From 34-65-8 sp046294735 (GTDB lineage: Bacteria; Pseudomonadota; Alphaproteobacteria; Sphingomonadales; Sphingomonadaceae): DNA of 64,000 bases. The DNA is taken from the NCBI GenBank assembly GCA_046294735.1, contig JBKBKB010000005.1, positions 186,001 to 250,000 on the forward strand. Reading direction: 5' to 3'. Made by a program: the position numbers and the translations under genes. Shown in pieces: positions 44,500 to 52,624 of this stretch (position 1 is its first letter; every line of letters begins with the position of its first letter). The notes under the pieces are model-generated. The model was not told the DNA's origin. It was given only the letters and a program-made list of their open reading frames with translations, and made no database searches.

Positions 44500-45923
44500 C
44501 ACGCAGCGGCGTCCTCGCAGCAAAATGGACCCGGGTGGCGATCACCTGGCTGCCCTTTGCTGACGCTGCAAGCGCCGACCTGCCGCTGCCGCGCCTGCTC
44601 AGGCTGGCCCTGTTTCAGGTGACCATCGGGATGGCGACCGTGCTGCTGACTGGCACGCTCAACCGGGTGATGATCGTCGAACTCGGCGTTCCTGCCGCGC
44701 TGGTCGCGCTGCTGATCGCCGTGCCGCTGCTGGTTGCGCCGATGCGCGCAGTGATTGGGCACCGCAGCGACCATCACCGATCGGTGCTGGGCTGGCGCCG
44801 AGTGCCCTACATCTGGTTCGGCACGCTGATGCTGTTTGCCGGCCTCGCCATCATGCCGATGGCGCTGCTGCTGCTGAGCCGCCCGGATGCCTTCGTGCTC
44901 GGCGTGGCGGCCAGTTCGCTTGCGTTCCTGTTGACGGGTGCGGGCACCCATGTCGCGCAGACCGCAGGCCTCGCCCTGGCGACCGATCTGGCGCCGGCCG
45001 AGAAGCGCCCGCGCGCGGTTGCCTTGCTTTATGTCATGCTGCTGGTCGGGATGATGATTGCGGCGGTGGTGATTGGCGGATTGCTGGTCGATTTCACCCC
45101 CACCCGGCTGGTGCAGGTTATTCAGGGGGCGGCGGTTGTCGCCCTGGTGCTCAACCTTGTGGCGCTGTGGAAACAGGAGCCGCGCAACGCCGCCGCTCCA
45201 GCCGCACATGATGCGGCGGTTCCCTTTGCCGAAGTATGGCGCGGTTTCCTCAGGCAGACGCAGGCCGGGCGGCTGCTGGCCGCCATCGGCCTTGGGGCCG
45301 CAGCGTTCGCGATGCAGGATCCGCTGCTCGAACCGTTCGGCGGCGAAGTGCTCGGCCTTGGTGTCGGTGCCACCACCGGCCTGACCGGCGCCTGGGCGTT
45401 TGGCGCCCTGATCGGTTTTGCGATCTCGGCCCGATGGCTGGTGCGCGGCAACGATCCGCTGCGGATCGCAGGTTACGGTGCGGTTACCGGCATTGCCGCT
45501 TTCCTGACTGTGCTGTTCGCCGCGCCCCTCGATGCGCCGGGCCTGCTGGCATTGGGGGCAGTCCTGATCGGCCTGGGCGTCGGGCTGTTCTCGGTCGGCA
45601 CGATGGTGGCGGCCATGTCGCTTGCCGAAGAGGGCAGGGCTGGCCTTGCACTGGGTGCCTGGGGTGCGGTGCAGGCCAGTTGTGCAGGCCTTGCGATGAG
45701 CCTTGGCGGATTGATCCGGGACCTGGTGAGCGCTGCGTCGATGACAGACGCAGCCAATGGCCTGCTGGCGGCCCGGGCAGCGGGCTACACCACCGTTTAT
45801 CTGATCGAAATTGCGCTGCTGCTTGGCACGCTGGTTGTGCTTGGGCCGCTGGTTGGCCGCAGACACAGGCAAACGCCTGACCATGACTACTCCCGTTTTG
45901 GACTCTCTGAGTTTCCCACCTGA
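44496..45923 (+). CDS. lhaA: LhaA, PucC-family LH1 assembly MFS protein
   Basis: The 475-residue member of the BCD family has about twelve helices. In Rhodobacter LhaA is needed for LH1 assembly and lies just upstream of puhA, as here. Marks are LPLPRLLRLALFQVTIGMA, NRVMIVELGVPAALVA, PMRAVIGHRSDHHRSVLGWR and the late FSVGTMVAAMSLA. It is a paralogue of the transporter at 31068-32378. ATGA overlap with bchM. Confidence 0.94.
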   Translation: MTRSGVLAAKWTRVAITWLPFADAASADLPLPRLLRLALFQVTIGMATVLLTGTLNRVMIVELGVPAALVALLIAVPLLVAPMRAVIGHRSDHHRSVLGWRRVPYIWFGTLMLFAGLAIMPMALLLLSRPDAFVLGVAASSLAFLLTGAGTHVAQTAGLALATDLAPAEKRPRAVALLYVMLLVGMMIAAVVIGGLLVDFTPTRLVQVIQGAAVVALVLNLVALWKQEPRNAAAPAAHDAAVPFAEVWRGFLRQTQAGRLLAAIGLGAAAFAMQDPLLEPFGGEVLGLGVGATTGLTGAWAFGALIGFAISARWLVRGNDPLRIAGYGAVTGIAAFLTVLFAAPLDAPGLLALGAVLIGLGVGLFSVGTMVAAMSLAEEGRAGLALGAWGAVQASCAGLAMSLGGLIRDLVSAASMTDAANGLLAARAAGYTTVYLIEIALLLGTLVVLGPLVGRRHRQTPDHDYSRFGLSEFPT

Positions 45924-45945
45924 TACCGCGTGAAAGGAAAGACCG

Positions 45946-46713
45946 ATGTTCGATGGCAATATCGTAGGAACGATCGATGTGGCGGAACTGGCGCTCTACG
46001 CCTTCTTCCTGTTCTTCGTGGCGCTGATCTTCTGGCTCAGGCGAGAGGACCGGCGCGAAGGCTATCCGCTTGAGGATGAGCTGACCGGCGCGGTTGAATC
46101 GGTCGGCGGGCCGCTCAGCACCGCTTCGCCCAAGCGGTTCAAGCTGCCGTTCGATCGGGGTGTGGTTGTCGCTCCGGCAGCAGGCGGGCGCGAGCCGGTC
46201 GATATCGCTGCGAAGCGGCGCGAGAACTTCGGCGGTGCACCTTACAGCCCGACCGGCAACCCCTTGGCAGACGGGATCGGCCCGGCCGCTTATGCCGAGC
46301 GCGGCCGCTTCCCCGATCAGGATGCCCACGGCAATCCCCGCATCGTGCCGATGGCGCTTGCGCACGGGGTCACCGTGGCCCCGGCCAGCCGCGATCCGCG
46401 TGGAATGCCGGTGATCGCCGCTGACGGAAAGGTGGCCGGCACCGTGGCCGAGCTGTGGGTCGATCAGGCAGAGCACCTGATCCGCTATCTTGAGGTCGAA
46501 ACACCCACCGGCAATGTGCTCGCACCGATGGCGATGGCCACGGTCGGGCGTGAGGCAATCGAGCTCGATGCGATCAATGCCGCCGATTACGCCGGAGTGC
46601 CTCAGCTGGAAACGCCGGGCCAGATTACCCGATACGAGGAAGAACGGATCATCGGCTATTTCGGCGGCGGCTATCTCTATGCCAACGCTGACCGGCAGGA
46701 GCCCTGGATATGA
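45946..46713 (+). CDS. puhA: Photosynthetic reaction centre H subunit
   Basis: The 255-residue protein has one N-terminal helix (VAELALYAFFLFFVALIFWLR) and a cytoplasmic beta-rich domain that caps the L-M core and helps quinone protonation. RREDRREGYPLEDE, GNPLADGIGPAAYAERG and the C-terminal EERIIGYFGGGYLYA are typical. AAAGGAAAG leads the ATG. puhB overlaps its end. Confidence 0.97.
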   Translation: MFDGNIVGTIDVAELALYAFFLFFVALIFWLRREDRREGYPLEDELTGAVESVGGPLSTASPKRFKLPFDRGVVVAPAAGGREPVDIAAKRRENFGGAPYSPTGNPLADGIGPAAYAERGRFPDQDAHGNPRIVPMALAHGVTVAPASRDPRGMPVIAADGKVAGTVAELWVDQAEHLIRYLEVETPTGNVLAPMAMATVGREAIELDAINAADYAGVPQLETPGQITRYEEERIIGYFGGGYLYANADRQEPWI

Positions 46714-47336
46714 CCGAATACGACCACGAGCCGATCCGGGGGCTGCCCGGCGATCTGCCGGAGGGAGAGGAGATCCTGTGGCAGGGTGCGCCTGATGCCC
46801 GGACCTTCGCCAGCAGCGCACTGCACACCCGGTGGGTGACCGGCTATTTTGTGTTGCTCGCCGCGATTACCCTTGCCAGCGGCAGTCTGTTCGGCGTGCT
46901 CGCGATTGCCATCTCGGGCGCTTTCGTGCTCGGCCTGCTGCACCTGTTTGCAACACTGGTGGCACGGACGACCGTCTACACCATCACCAATCGCCGCGTG
47001 GTGCTGCGGATCGGGGTGGCGCTGAACAAGTGCATCAATCTGCCGCTCGGTCTGCTTGGGTCGGCCGAACTGCGACAGCAGCAGGCCGGGTTTGGTGATA
47101 TCACCGTGAAGCCGAGCGGGGCGCACCGGCTTGGCTATGCTATGCTTTGGCCCCACGCTCGCCCGTTCCGGTTCGGTGCGCCCGAGCCGATGCTGCGTGC
47201 TCTGGCAAACGCCGATGAGGTGGCCGAGATCCTCGCCCGCGCCTGTTCCCAGGTGACGACGATCGAACGGTCCGCCCAGGCCGCCGGTGACGAGGCCGGA
47301 TCGACCGCCTTGCGGCCTGCAGGAGCAGTCGCATGA
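46710..47336 (+). CDS. puhB: PuhB, photosynthetic complex assembly protein
   Basis: The 208-residue membrane protein has LPEGEEILWQGAPDARTFA followed by helices near 45-85 and a PH-like domain (VYTITNRRVVLRIGVAL). PuhB dimerises and assists reaction-centre assembly in Rhodobacter. It is tied to puhA and puhC by 4-bp overlaps. The C-terminal tail is low complexity. Confidence 0.93.
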   Translation: MTEYDHEPIRGLPGDLPEGEEILWQGAPDARTFASSALHTRWVTGYFVLLAAITLASGSLFGVLAIAISGAFVLGLLHLFATLVARTTVYTITNRRVVLRIGVALNKCINLPLGLLGSAELRQQQAGFGDITVKPSGAHRLGYAMLWPHARPFRFGAPEPMLRALANADEVAEILARACSQVTTIERSAQAAGDEAGSTALRPAGAVA

Positions 47337-47818
47337 GCCACACCCACAGCCATGAAAACACCGTTCCGCGTCCGACAATCATCGCGGCAGGGGCGCTGGT
47401 CGTGGTCTCGCTGGTGATGACTGCTGCCGTCCGGGTCGGCGTTCTGGAACAGCAGGCCGTGCCCCCGGTCGAGCGGGCCAAGGCTGCGGTCGCCCCGGTC
47501 GAGATCCGCGACCTGACCTTCGCTGACGATCCGGATGGCGCAGTCATCATCACCGATGCCGTGGCAAACGAAACCGTGGCGGTGATCGCCGGGGACGCCA
47601 GGCAGAGCGGTTTCATCCGCGGCGTGATGCGAGGTCTCGCCCGTGACCGCCACATGCGCGGCATTGATGCCCAGCCGCCCTTCCGCCTGACCTTGTGGCA
47701 GGACGGTTCCCTGTCCCTGACCGACCTTGCCACAGACCGATCGATTGAGCTCGGCGGGTTCGGCCCGGACAACCGCGAAGCCTTCCTCGGCCTGCTTGAG
47801 GCGAGAACGGGCGCATGA
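47333..47818 (+). CDS. puhC: PuhC, photosynthetic complex assembly protein
   Basis: The 161-residue protein has one N-terminal helix (IIAAGALVVVSLVMTAAVRVG) and a periplasmic domain, including FIRGVMRGLARDRHMRG. PuhC influences LH1/RC organisation in Rhodobacter. Sequence conservation is low and the call depends partly on position between puhB and acsF. Confidence 0.9.
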   Translation: MSHTHSHENTVPRPTIIAAGALVVVSLVMTAAVRVGVLEQQAVPPVERAKAAVAPVEIRDLTFADDPDGAVIITDAVANETVAVIAGDARQSGFIRGVMRGLARDRHMRGIDAQPPFRLTLWQDGSLSLTDLATDRSIELGGFGPDNREAFLGLLEARTGA

Positions 47819-48114
47819 ACGGCCCCATACATTCTCGGCAGTTCGAAACGCCGTGCCGGATCGAGGTGGAGCAGAGCGAGCACCACTTCCACGCCCACGT
47901 CGAGCTGGATGGGGATATTGCGATCATGCCGGGCGACAGCGTGAGGGTGCACGGCGCGCCGATCCAGATCAATTTTGGCCAGTCGGCGGTCTATGACCGC
48001 ATGGCAACGATCACCCGAGCCGGCCCGATCCTGCGCGCATGGACGCGGCTTGCCGCCTATTTCGACCTCAAGGAACTGTACGAGGTCAGTTTTACCCCGG
48101 GGAGGCTCAAATGA
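47815..48114 (+). CDS. bciE: BciE, probable subunit of the aerobic cyclase
   Basis: The 99-residue soluble protein has a His-rich stretch (EHHFHAHVELDGD) and then GDSVRVHGAPIQINFGQ and LYEVSFTPGRL. Its place directly before acsF with an ATGA overlap matches BciE, a small protein known to be needed with AcsF for cyclase activity in alphaproteobacteria. Recognition is by context and size; direct comparison to Rhodobacter BciE is needed. It overlaps puhC. Confidence 0.75.
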   Translation: MNGPIHSRQFETPCRIEVEQSEHHFHAHVELDGDIAIMPGDSVRVHGAPIQINFGQSAVYDRMATITRAGPILRAWTRLAAYFDLKELYEVSFTPGRLK

Positions 48115-49172
48115 ACGCCCACACCGCCATTACCCGCGACGACGCGATGGCCATTGCCCAGCAGAACACCATGCTGAGCCCGCGCTTCTACACCACCGAT
48201 TTCGATGCGCTCGATTCGATCGACGTCTCGCCGGTGCGAGCCGAGTGGGACGTGCTGATCGCGGACATGGTGGGCGATCCGAACAAGAAGCATTTCCGGC
48301 AGGATGGCAGTTTCCACGGGGTGCTGGACACGCTGGAGCCTGAACTGCGGGCTGAATTCGTCGATTTCCTGGTCAGTTCGCTGACATCTGAGTTTTCCGG
48401 CTGCATCCTCTATGCCGAGATCGCCAAGCGGACCAAGAACCCGGACATAAAGCAGCTGTTCAAGCTGCTGGCGCGCGACGAAAGCCGCCATGCCGGTTTC
48501 ATCAATGAAACACTGAAGGATGCCGGGATCGGGATCGATCTGGGCTTCCTGACCAAGACCAAGAAATACACCTTTTTCAAACCGAAGTTCATTTTCTACG
48601 CGGTCTACCTGTCGGAAAAGATCGGCTATTCGCGCTACATCACGATCTTCCGGCACCTGGCGGCCAATCCGCAAAACAAGTTCCACCCGATCTTCAACTG
48701 GTTCGAAGAGTGGTGCAACGACGAGTTTCGCCATGGCGAGGCTTTTGCCATGCTGATGCGGGCTGACCCCAAGCTGCTGACCGGGCTCAACAGGCTGTGG
48801 ATCCGTTTCTTCCTGTTGTCGGTCTATGCCACCATGTATGTGCGCGACCATAACCGTCCGGCGTTCCATGCGGCGCTGGGGATTGACCCCAAGGAATACG
48901 GCTACAAGGTTTTCTCGATCTGCAACCAGATCAACCGCCAGGTCTTCCCGGTTGAACTCGACATCGACGATCCGGCCTTCCGTCGAAAGATGGACGGCCT
49001 GCTCAATGCCTCGCGCAAGATTGAGGCCGGCAAGGTGCAGGGCGGGCTCGGCGGCATGGCAAAGCGGGTGGCCGGGATGGCCGGTGCCGGGCTGAGCTTC
49101 CTGCGCCTCTACACCCATCGTACCCGTACCCATCATCTGCCGCAGACCATCCGGCTGCAACCGGCATGGTAA
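48111..49172 (+). CDS. acsF: Aerobic Mg-protoporphyrin IX monomethyl ester cyclase
   Basis: The 353-residue di-iron enzyme makes ring E using O2. Two E-x-x-H-type iron motifs are seen, LARDESRHAGF and CNDEFRHGEAF. The N-terminal NTMLSPRFYTTDFDALD and VDFLVSSLTSEFSGCILYAE are typical. It is the only cyclase in the cluster; the anaerobic bchE is absent, so bacteriochlorophyll synthesis here needs oxygen unless bchE is elsewhere. ATG 48111 has GGGGAGG ahead. Confidence 0.96.
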   Translation: MNAHTAITRDDAMAIAQQNTMLSPRFYTTDFDALDSIDVSPVRAEWDVLIADMVGDPNKKHFRQDGSFHGVLDTLEPELRAEFVDFLVSSLTSEFSGCILYAEIAKRTKNPDIKQLFKLLARDESRHAGFINETLKDAGIGIDLGFLTKTKKYTFFKPKFIFYAVYLSEKIGYSRYITIFRHLAANPQNKFHPIFNWFEEWCNDEFRHGEAFAMLMRADPKLLTGLNRLWIRFFLLSVYATMYVRDHNRPAFHAALGIDPKEYGYKVFSICNQINRQVFPVELDIDDPAFRRKMDGLLNASRKIEAGKVQGGLGGMAKRVAGMAGAGLSFLRLYTHRTRTHHLPQTIRLQPAW

Positions 49173-49984
49173 GCTGGAGCGGCCACTTGCTGCCTGTGAT
49201 CGTGACAATCGCGATCTGGTTCCTTGCAACCGGCCTGATTGCATGGCTGGACAACCGGGAACGGTCGACCTTCCCGCTCAGTCTGACGCTGGCCGGAATT
49301 GCCGGAATTGCCGGCTTTTGCGCTGTTACCCTGGCGATGACTTCGGCCACGATCGCCGCGGTTTATATTTCCTTCGGCGGTGCGCTGCTGGTGTGGAGCT
49401 GGCATGAACTCGGCTTTCTGACCGGCGCGGTCACCGGCACCCGGCGCGAGGCCTGCCCCCAAGGCGCGAGCTACCGGGAACGGTTCAGCCGCGCGGTCGA
49501 TGCGCTCAGCCACCACGAGATCGCGCTGGCGGTCACTGCCCTGCTGCTGGTGTCGATCACCTGGAACGCAGCCAACCAGGTCGGCGCGATGACCTTTGCG
49601 CTGCTCTATGTCATGCGGCTCAGCACCAAGCTCAACATCTTCCACGGCGTGCCCAATTCGGCGACCGACATCCTGCCGCCGCACCTCGCCTATCTGAAGA
49701 GCTATTACGGCCCGAACCGGTTCAGCCTGCCCCTGCTGGCCTCGGCCGCGCTGGCGCTCGGTCTGGCTTTATGGCTGGGGACGCTGGCCTGGGCATCGCC
49801 CGCCGGCAGCGCCGAGGCCGTCGGTGCCAGCCTGCTGTTCGCCCTGGCCGCCCTGGGCGCGCTAGAGCACCTGTTTCTGACCCTGCCGTTTCGCGACGGA
49901 ATGCTGTGGGGCTGGGCCCTGCCGCGGCCCGGGTCAAAATCGCGCGCTGCGCGCGAACACCAGATGACAAGAGAGGAAGGCTGA
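49166..49984 (+). CDS. puhE: PuhE, photosynthetic complex assembly protein
   Basis: The 272-residue membrane protein of the DUF3623/PuhE family has about seven helices. LSHHEIALAVTALLLVSI, MRLSTKLNIFHGVPNSATDI and LPPHLAYLKSYYG are the family marks. PuhE modulates bacteriochlorophyll levels in R. capsulatus. The ATG overlaps the acsF stop by 7 bp, and hemA follows at once. Confidence 0.93.
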   Translation: MVSWSGHLLPVIVTIAIWFLATGLIAWLDNRERSTFPLSLTLAGIAGIAGFCAVTLAMTSATIAAVYISFGGALLVWSWHELGFLTGAVTGTRREACPQGASYRERFSRAVDALSHHEIALAVTALLLVSITWNAANQVGAMTFALLYVMRLSTKLNIFHGVPNSATDILPPHLAYLKSYYGPNRFSLPLLASAALALGLALWLGTLAWASPAGSAEAVGASLLFALAALGALEHLFLTLPFRDGMLWGWALPRPGSKSRAAREHQMTREEG

Positions 49985-49986
49985 CC

Positions 49987-51207
49987 ATGGATTTCGAGAC
50001 CTATTTCAAGGGTGAGCTCGATGTCGTTCGTGAGGAAGGGAACTATCGGGTCTTTACCGAGATCGAACGCCATCGCGGCGCCTATCCCCATGCGACGCGC
50101 TATGTCGGGGACACCACCCAGAATGTCACCGTGTGGTGCTCGAACGATTACCTCGGCATGGGCCAGCATCCGGTGGTCATCGAAGCCATGCACCGCGTGC
50201 TCGACGAATGCGGCGCCGGCGCTGGCGGCACGCGCAACATTTCGGGCAACAACCATCACCATGTCCTGCTGGAACGCGAACTGGCCGACCTGCACGGCAA
50301 GGAAGCCGCGCTGCTGTTCACATCGGGCTATGTCTCCAACTGGGCGGGCCTTGGCACGCTGGCCTCGCGCATTCCCGGCTGTGTGGTCTTTTCCGACGCG
50401 CTGAACCATGCCTCGATGATCGAAGGCATCCGCCATTCCAAGGCGCAGCGCCGCATCTGGAAGCACAACGATCCGGCCGATCTTGATCTGCACCTGTCCG
50501 AGTTTGGCCCTGACGTGCCCAAGCTGGTCGCGTTCGAAAGCGTCTATTCGATGGACGGAGACATCGCCCCGATCGCGGAAATCCTCGACGTGTGCGAAAA
50601 GCACGGGGCGATGAGCTATATCGATGAGGTGCATGGCGTCGGCCTCTACGGCCCGCGCGGCGGCGGCGTGGCCGAGCGCGAAGGCCTGATGGACCGGATC
50701 ACCGTGATCGAGGGCACGCTGGGCAAGGCGTTCGGGGTCATGGGCGGTTACATCGCGGCCTCTGCCAGCCTGTGCGATTTTGTCCGCACCTTCGCCAGCG
50801 GCTTCATCTTCACCACCGCCATTCCGCCAGCCCTTGCCGCGGGCGCTGCGGCCAGCATTCGCCACCTCAAGCAGAGCGAAGCCGAACGCGAACGCCAGCG
50901 TGACCGGGTCAAGACAGTCCGCCGCAAGCTCGACATGCTGGGTATCCCGCACCTGCCCAACCCGAGCCACATTATCCCGGTGATGGTGGGCGATCCGCAC
51001 AAGGCCAAGCGGATCAGCGACTGGCTGATGGACAACCATGGCATCTACGTCCAGCCGATCAACTATCCGACCGTCCCGCGTGGCACCGAACGACTGCGGA
51101 TTACGCCATCCCCGGTGCACAGCGACGATGACATCGACCGGCTGATCAACGCCCTGTGCGATATCTGGTCGCAATGCGAACTGGCGCGCGGATCAATGGC
51201 TGCCTGA
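49987..51207 (+). CDS. hemA: 5-aminolevulinate synthase
   Basis: The 406-residue PLP enzyme condenses glycine and succinyl-CoA to ALA, the first step for haem and bacteriochlorophyll. N-terminal DFETYFKGELDVVREEGNYR; PLP lysine in IEGTLGKAFGVMGGY; RNISGNNHHHVLLE for substrate binding. AGAGAGGAAGG precedes ATG 49987, which lies 2 bp past puhE. It closes the bchF superoperon, so ALA supply is tied to pigment genes. A separate hemA may exist elsewhere. Confidence 0.96.
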   Translation: MDFETYFKGELDVVREEGNYRVFTEIERHRGAYPHATRYVGDTTQNVTVWCSNDYLGMGQHPVVIEAMHRVLDECGAGAGGTRNISGNNHHHVLLERELADLHGKEAALLFTSGYVSNWAGLGTLASRIPGCVVFSDALNHASMIEGIRHSKAQRRIWKHNDPADLDLHLSEFGPDVPKLVAFESVYSMDGDIAPIAEILDVCEKHGAMSYIDEVHGVGLYGPRGGGVAEREGLMDRITVIEGTLGKAFGVMGGYIAASASLCDFVRTFASGFIFTTAIPPALAAGAAASIRHLKQSEAERERQRDRVKTVRRKLDMLGIPHLPNPSHIIPVMVGDPHKAKRISDWLMDNHGIYVQPINYPTVPRGTERLRITPSPVHSDDDIDRLINALCDIWSQCELARGSMAA

Positions 51208-51237
51208 CCTGCGCAACACACATTAAGCGGGCACACG

Positions 51238-51273
51238 AAAAGGGGCGCGTACCAGCCGGTGCGCGCCCCTTTT
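51238..51273. terminator. two-way terminator between hemA and cytochrome c
   Basis: A 16-bp stem with one G-U pair (51238-51253 and 51258-51273, loop AGCC) begins with AAAA and ends with TTTT, so it works on both strands. With one bulge the stem extends through CACAC/GTGTG on each side. It ends the superoperon and the facing cytochrome gene. Confidence 0.85.
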
Positions 51274-51296
51274 CTGTGTGAGTGTGGCAGCCGACC

Positions 51297-51821
51297 TTAC
51301 TGGGCGGGGTTTTCCAGATAGCCAATCACGTCAGCCCGGTCCTGACCATTCTTCAGGCCGGCAAAGGCCATCTTGGTGCCCGGAATGACGCGCTTGGGAT
51401 CTTCCAGATACTGGAACAATTTTTCCTTGGTCCAGGTGATCCCGCTGTTCTTGTTGGCCGGGGTATAGTTGTACCCTTCGACCGTACCGGCTGCGCGGCC
51501 GACGATCCCGGCCAGCGAAGGCCCGGTCCGGTTCTGGCCCGGCTCCACCACATGGCAGGCCTTGCACTGCGCAAACACCTTGGCACCGTTTGCAACATTG
51601 GCCGTGAACTGGGCCAGCGTGGTCCCGTCGACCGTGTCAGTCGAATCGGCAGTGGGTGCCGCTGCAGCAGCAGGAGCCGGCGCAGCGGCTTCCGTCGCCG
51701 CCGGTTCAGCAGCCGCGGTGGCGGCCGTTTCTTCGGCTGCCGGTGGTTCGCTGGTCCCGCCGCCGCAAGCGGCAAGCAGGGCAGTCGTGGCAAAAAGACC
51801 CATAATTCTGATGGTTTTCAT
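51297..51821 (-). CDS. Lipoprotein class I cytochrome c (c2/cy-like)
   Basis: The 174-residue protein has a lipobox (ATTALLAAC), a 50-residue Ala/Pro/Glu-rich tether (AAEPAATEAAAPAPAAAAAP), then a class I cytochrome c fold with haem site CKACH near 85-89 and axial Met in GTKMAFAGL. It is best seen as a membrane-tethered cytochrome that carries electrons between the bc1 complex and PufC. A cytochrome gene beside hemA recurs in sphingomonad clusters. GAGAGGTG precedes the start. Upstream is a 260-bp gap with no perfect PpsR box. Confidence 0.9.
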   Translation of the reverse strand: MKTIRIMGLFATTALLAACGGGTSEPPAAEETAATAAAEPAATEAAAPAPAAAAAPTADSTDTVDGTTLAQFTANVANGAKVFAQCKACHVVEPGQNRTGPSLAGIVGRAAGTVEGYNYTPANKNSGITWTKEKLFQYLEDPKRVIPGTKMAFAGLKNGQDRADVIGYLENPAQ

Positions 51822-52081
51822 AGACGCACCTCTCGTTTGCGGAAGGCCGCACCTTCCTGTCCAGCTCGTCCGCAGGGCGACAGATGCCCCAACGGCACAG
51901 AAAACTCAATCGATTGTGCACAACTGCGTGCATTGCCAATCGCGCGGTCACTACGCTGGCCCACCGCAGGTCAGTGTTGCACCAATGATCGTAACCTGCC
52001 CGGGTCCGCCAGGTTCCCGCACTTTTCGGGGCGGGTCCAAAAAGGCTTTCACTCGCTTGCGTAATCGCCATACTTGGCCTT

Positions 52082-52615
52082 GTGCCGAACCAGCCAGAAA
52101 GCAGCGAATCAAAGCCTTACAGTGACCAGGAGCAGTTGCTGGCGAGCGCTCTGGTACGCGAATTCCACGCTGAGCTGATCGAGATCGCCCGGGGCAGGCG
52201 CCGCCGGGCAAGAATGAGCGATACGATGATGACGCTCGATCTGGTCCACGAGGCCTTTCTGAAAATCGACGGTCATGAGGGGTTTCGGTCCCCCGGGCAT
52301 TTCCTTGCCGTGGCATCGCTGGCTATCCGGCAGGTCATTATTGACCATGCCCGCCGCAAGCTGGCTGACAAGCGGCAGCGCGCTGATGAGCCGGGCTTGC
52401 CCGAATTTGGCGAAACGCCGGAACAGATGGTGGCGATCGGGCAATTGCTCGACCAACTCGGCGAAGACAATCCGCGCTGGTTGCGCGTGGTGGACGCCCG
52501 GTATTTCGCTGGCTTTACCGAAGTCGAAACAGCCACGGTTCTGGGGATATCAGAACGTTCCGTCCGGCGGGATTGGCACGATGCACGTGCGTGGCTGGCC
52601 AAGCGAATGGCCTGA
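52082..52615 (+). CDS. ECF-type sigma factor (kinase-linked family)
   Basis: The 177-residue protein is a sigma-70 family ECF factor of the type paired with Ser/Thr kinases. Region 2 is near LVHEAFLKIDGHEGFRSPGHF and VIIDHARRKLADKRQ; region 4 ends with GFTEVETATVLGISERSVRR. Start is GTG 52082. No anti-sigma gene is adjacent; instead a kinase gene converges on it 9 bp away. Control by phosphorylation is likely from family precedent, not shown. Confidence 0.88.
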   Translation: MPNQPESSESKPYSDQEQLLASALVREFHAELIEIARGRRRRARMSDTMMTLDLVHEAFLKIDGHEGFRSPGHFLAVASLAIRQVIIDHARRKLADKRQRADEPGLPEFGETPEQMVAIGQLLDQLGEDNPRWLRVVDARYFAGFTEVETATVLGISERSVRRDWHDARAWLAKRMA

Positions 52616-52624
52616 CTTGGCCGG

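Noticed and set aside
51915..51932. TGT-N12-GCA upstream of the cytochrome c gene as a PpsR box
   Set aside because: One of the six fixed bases fails and it does not overlay a visible promoter; kept out as too weak.
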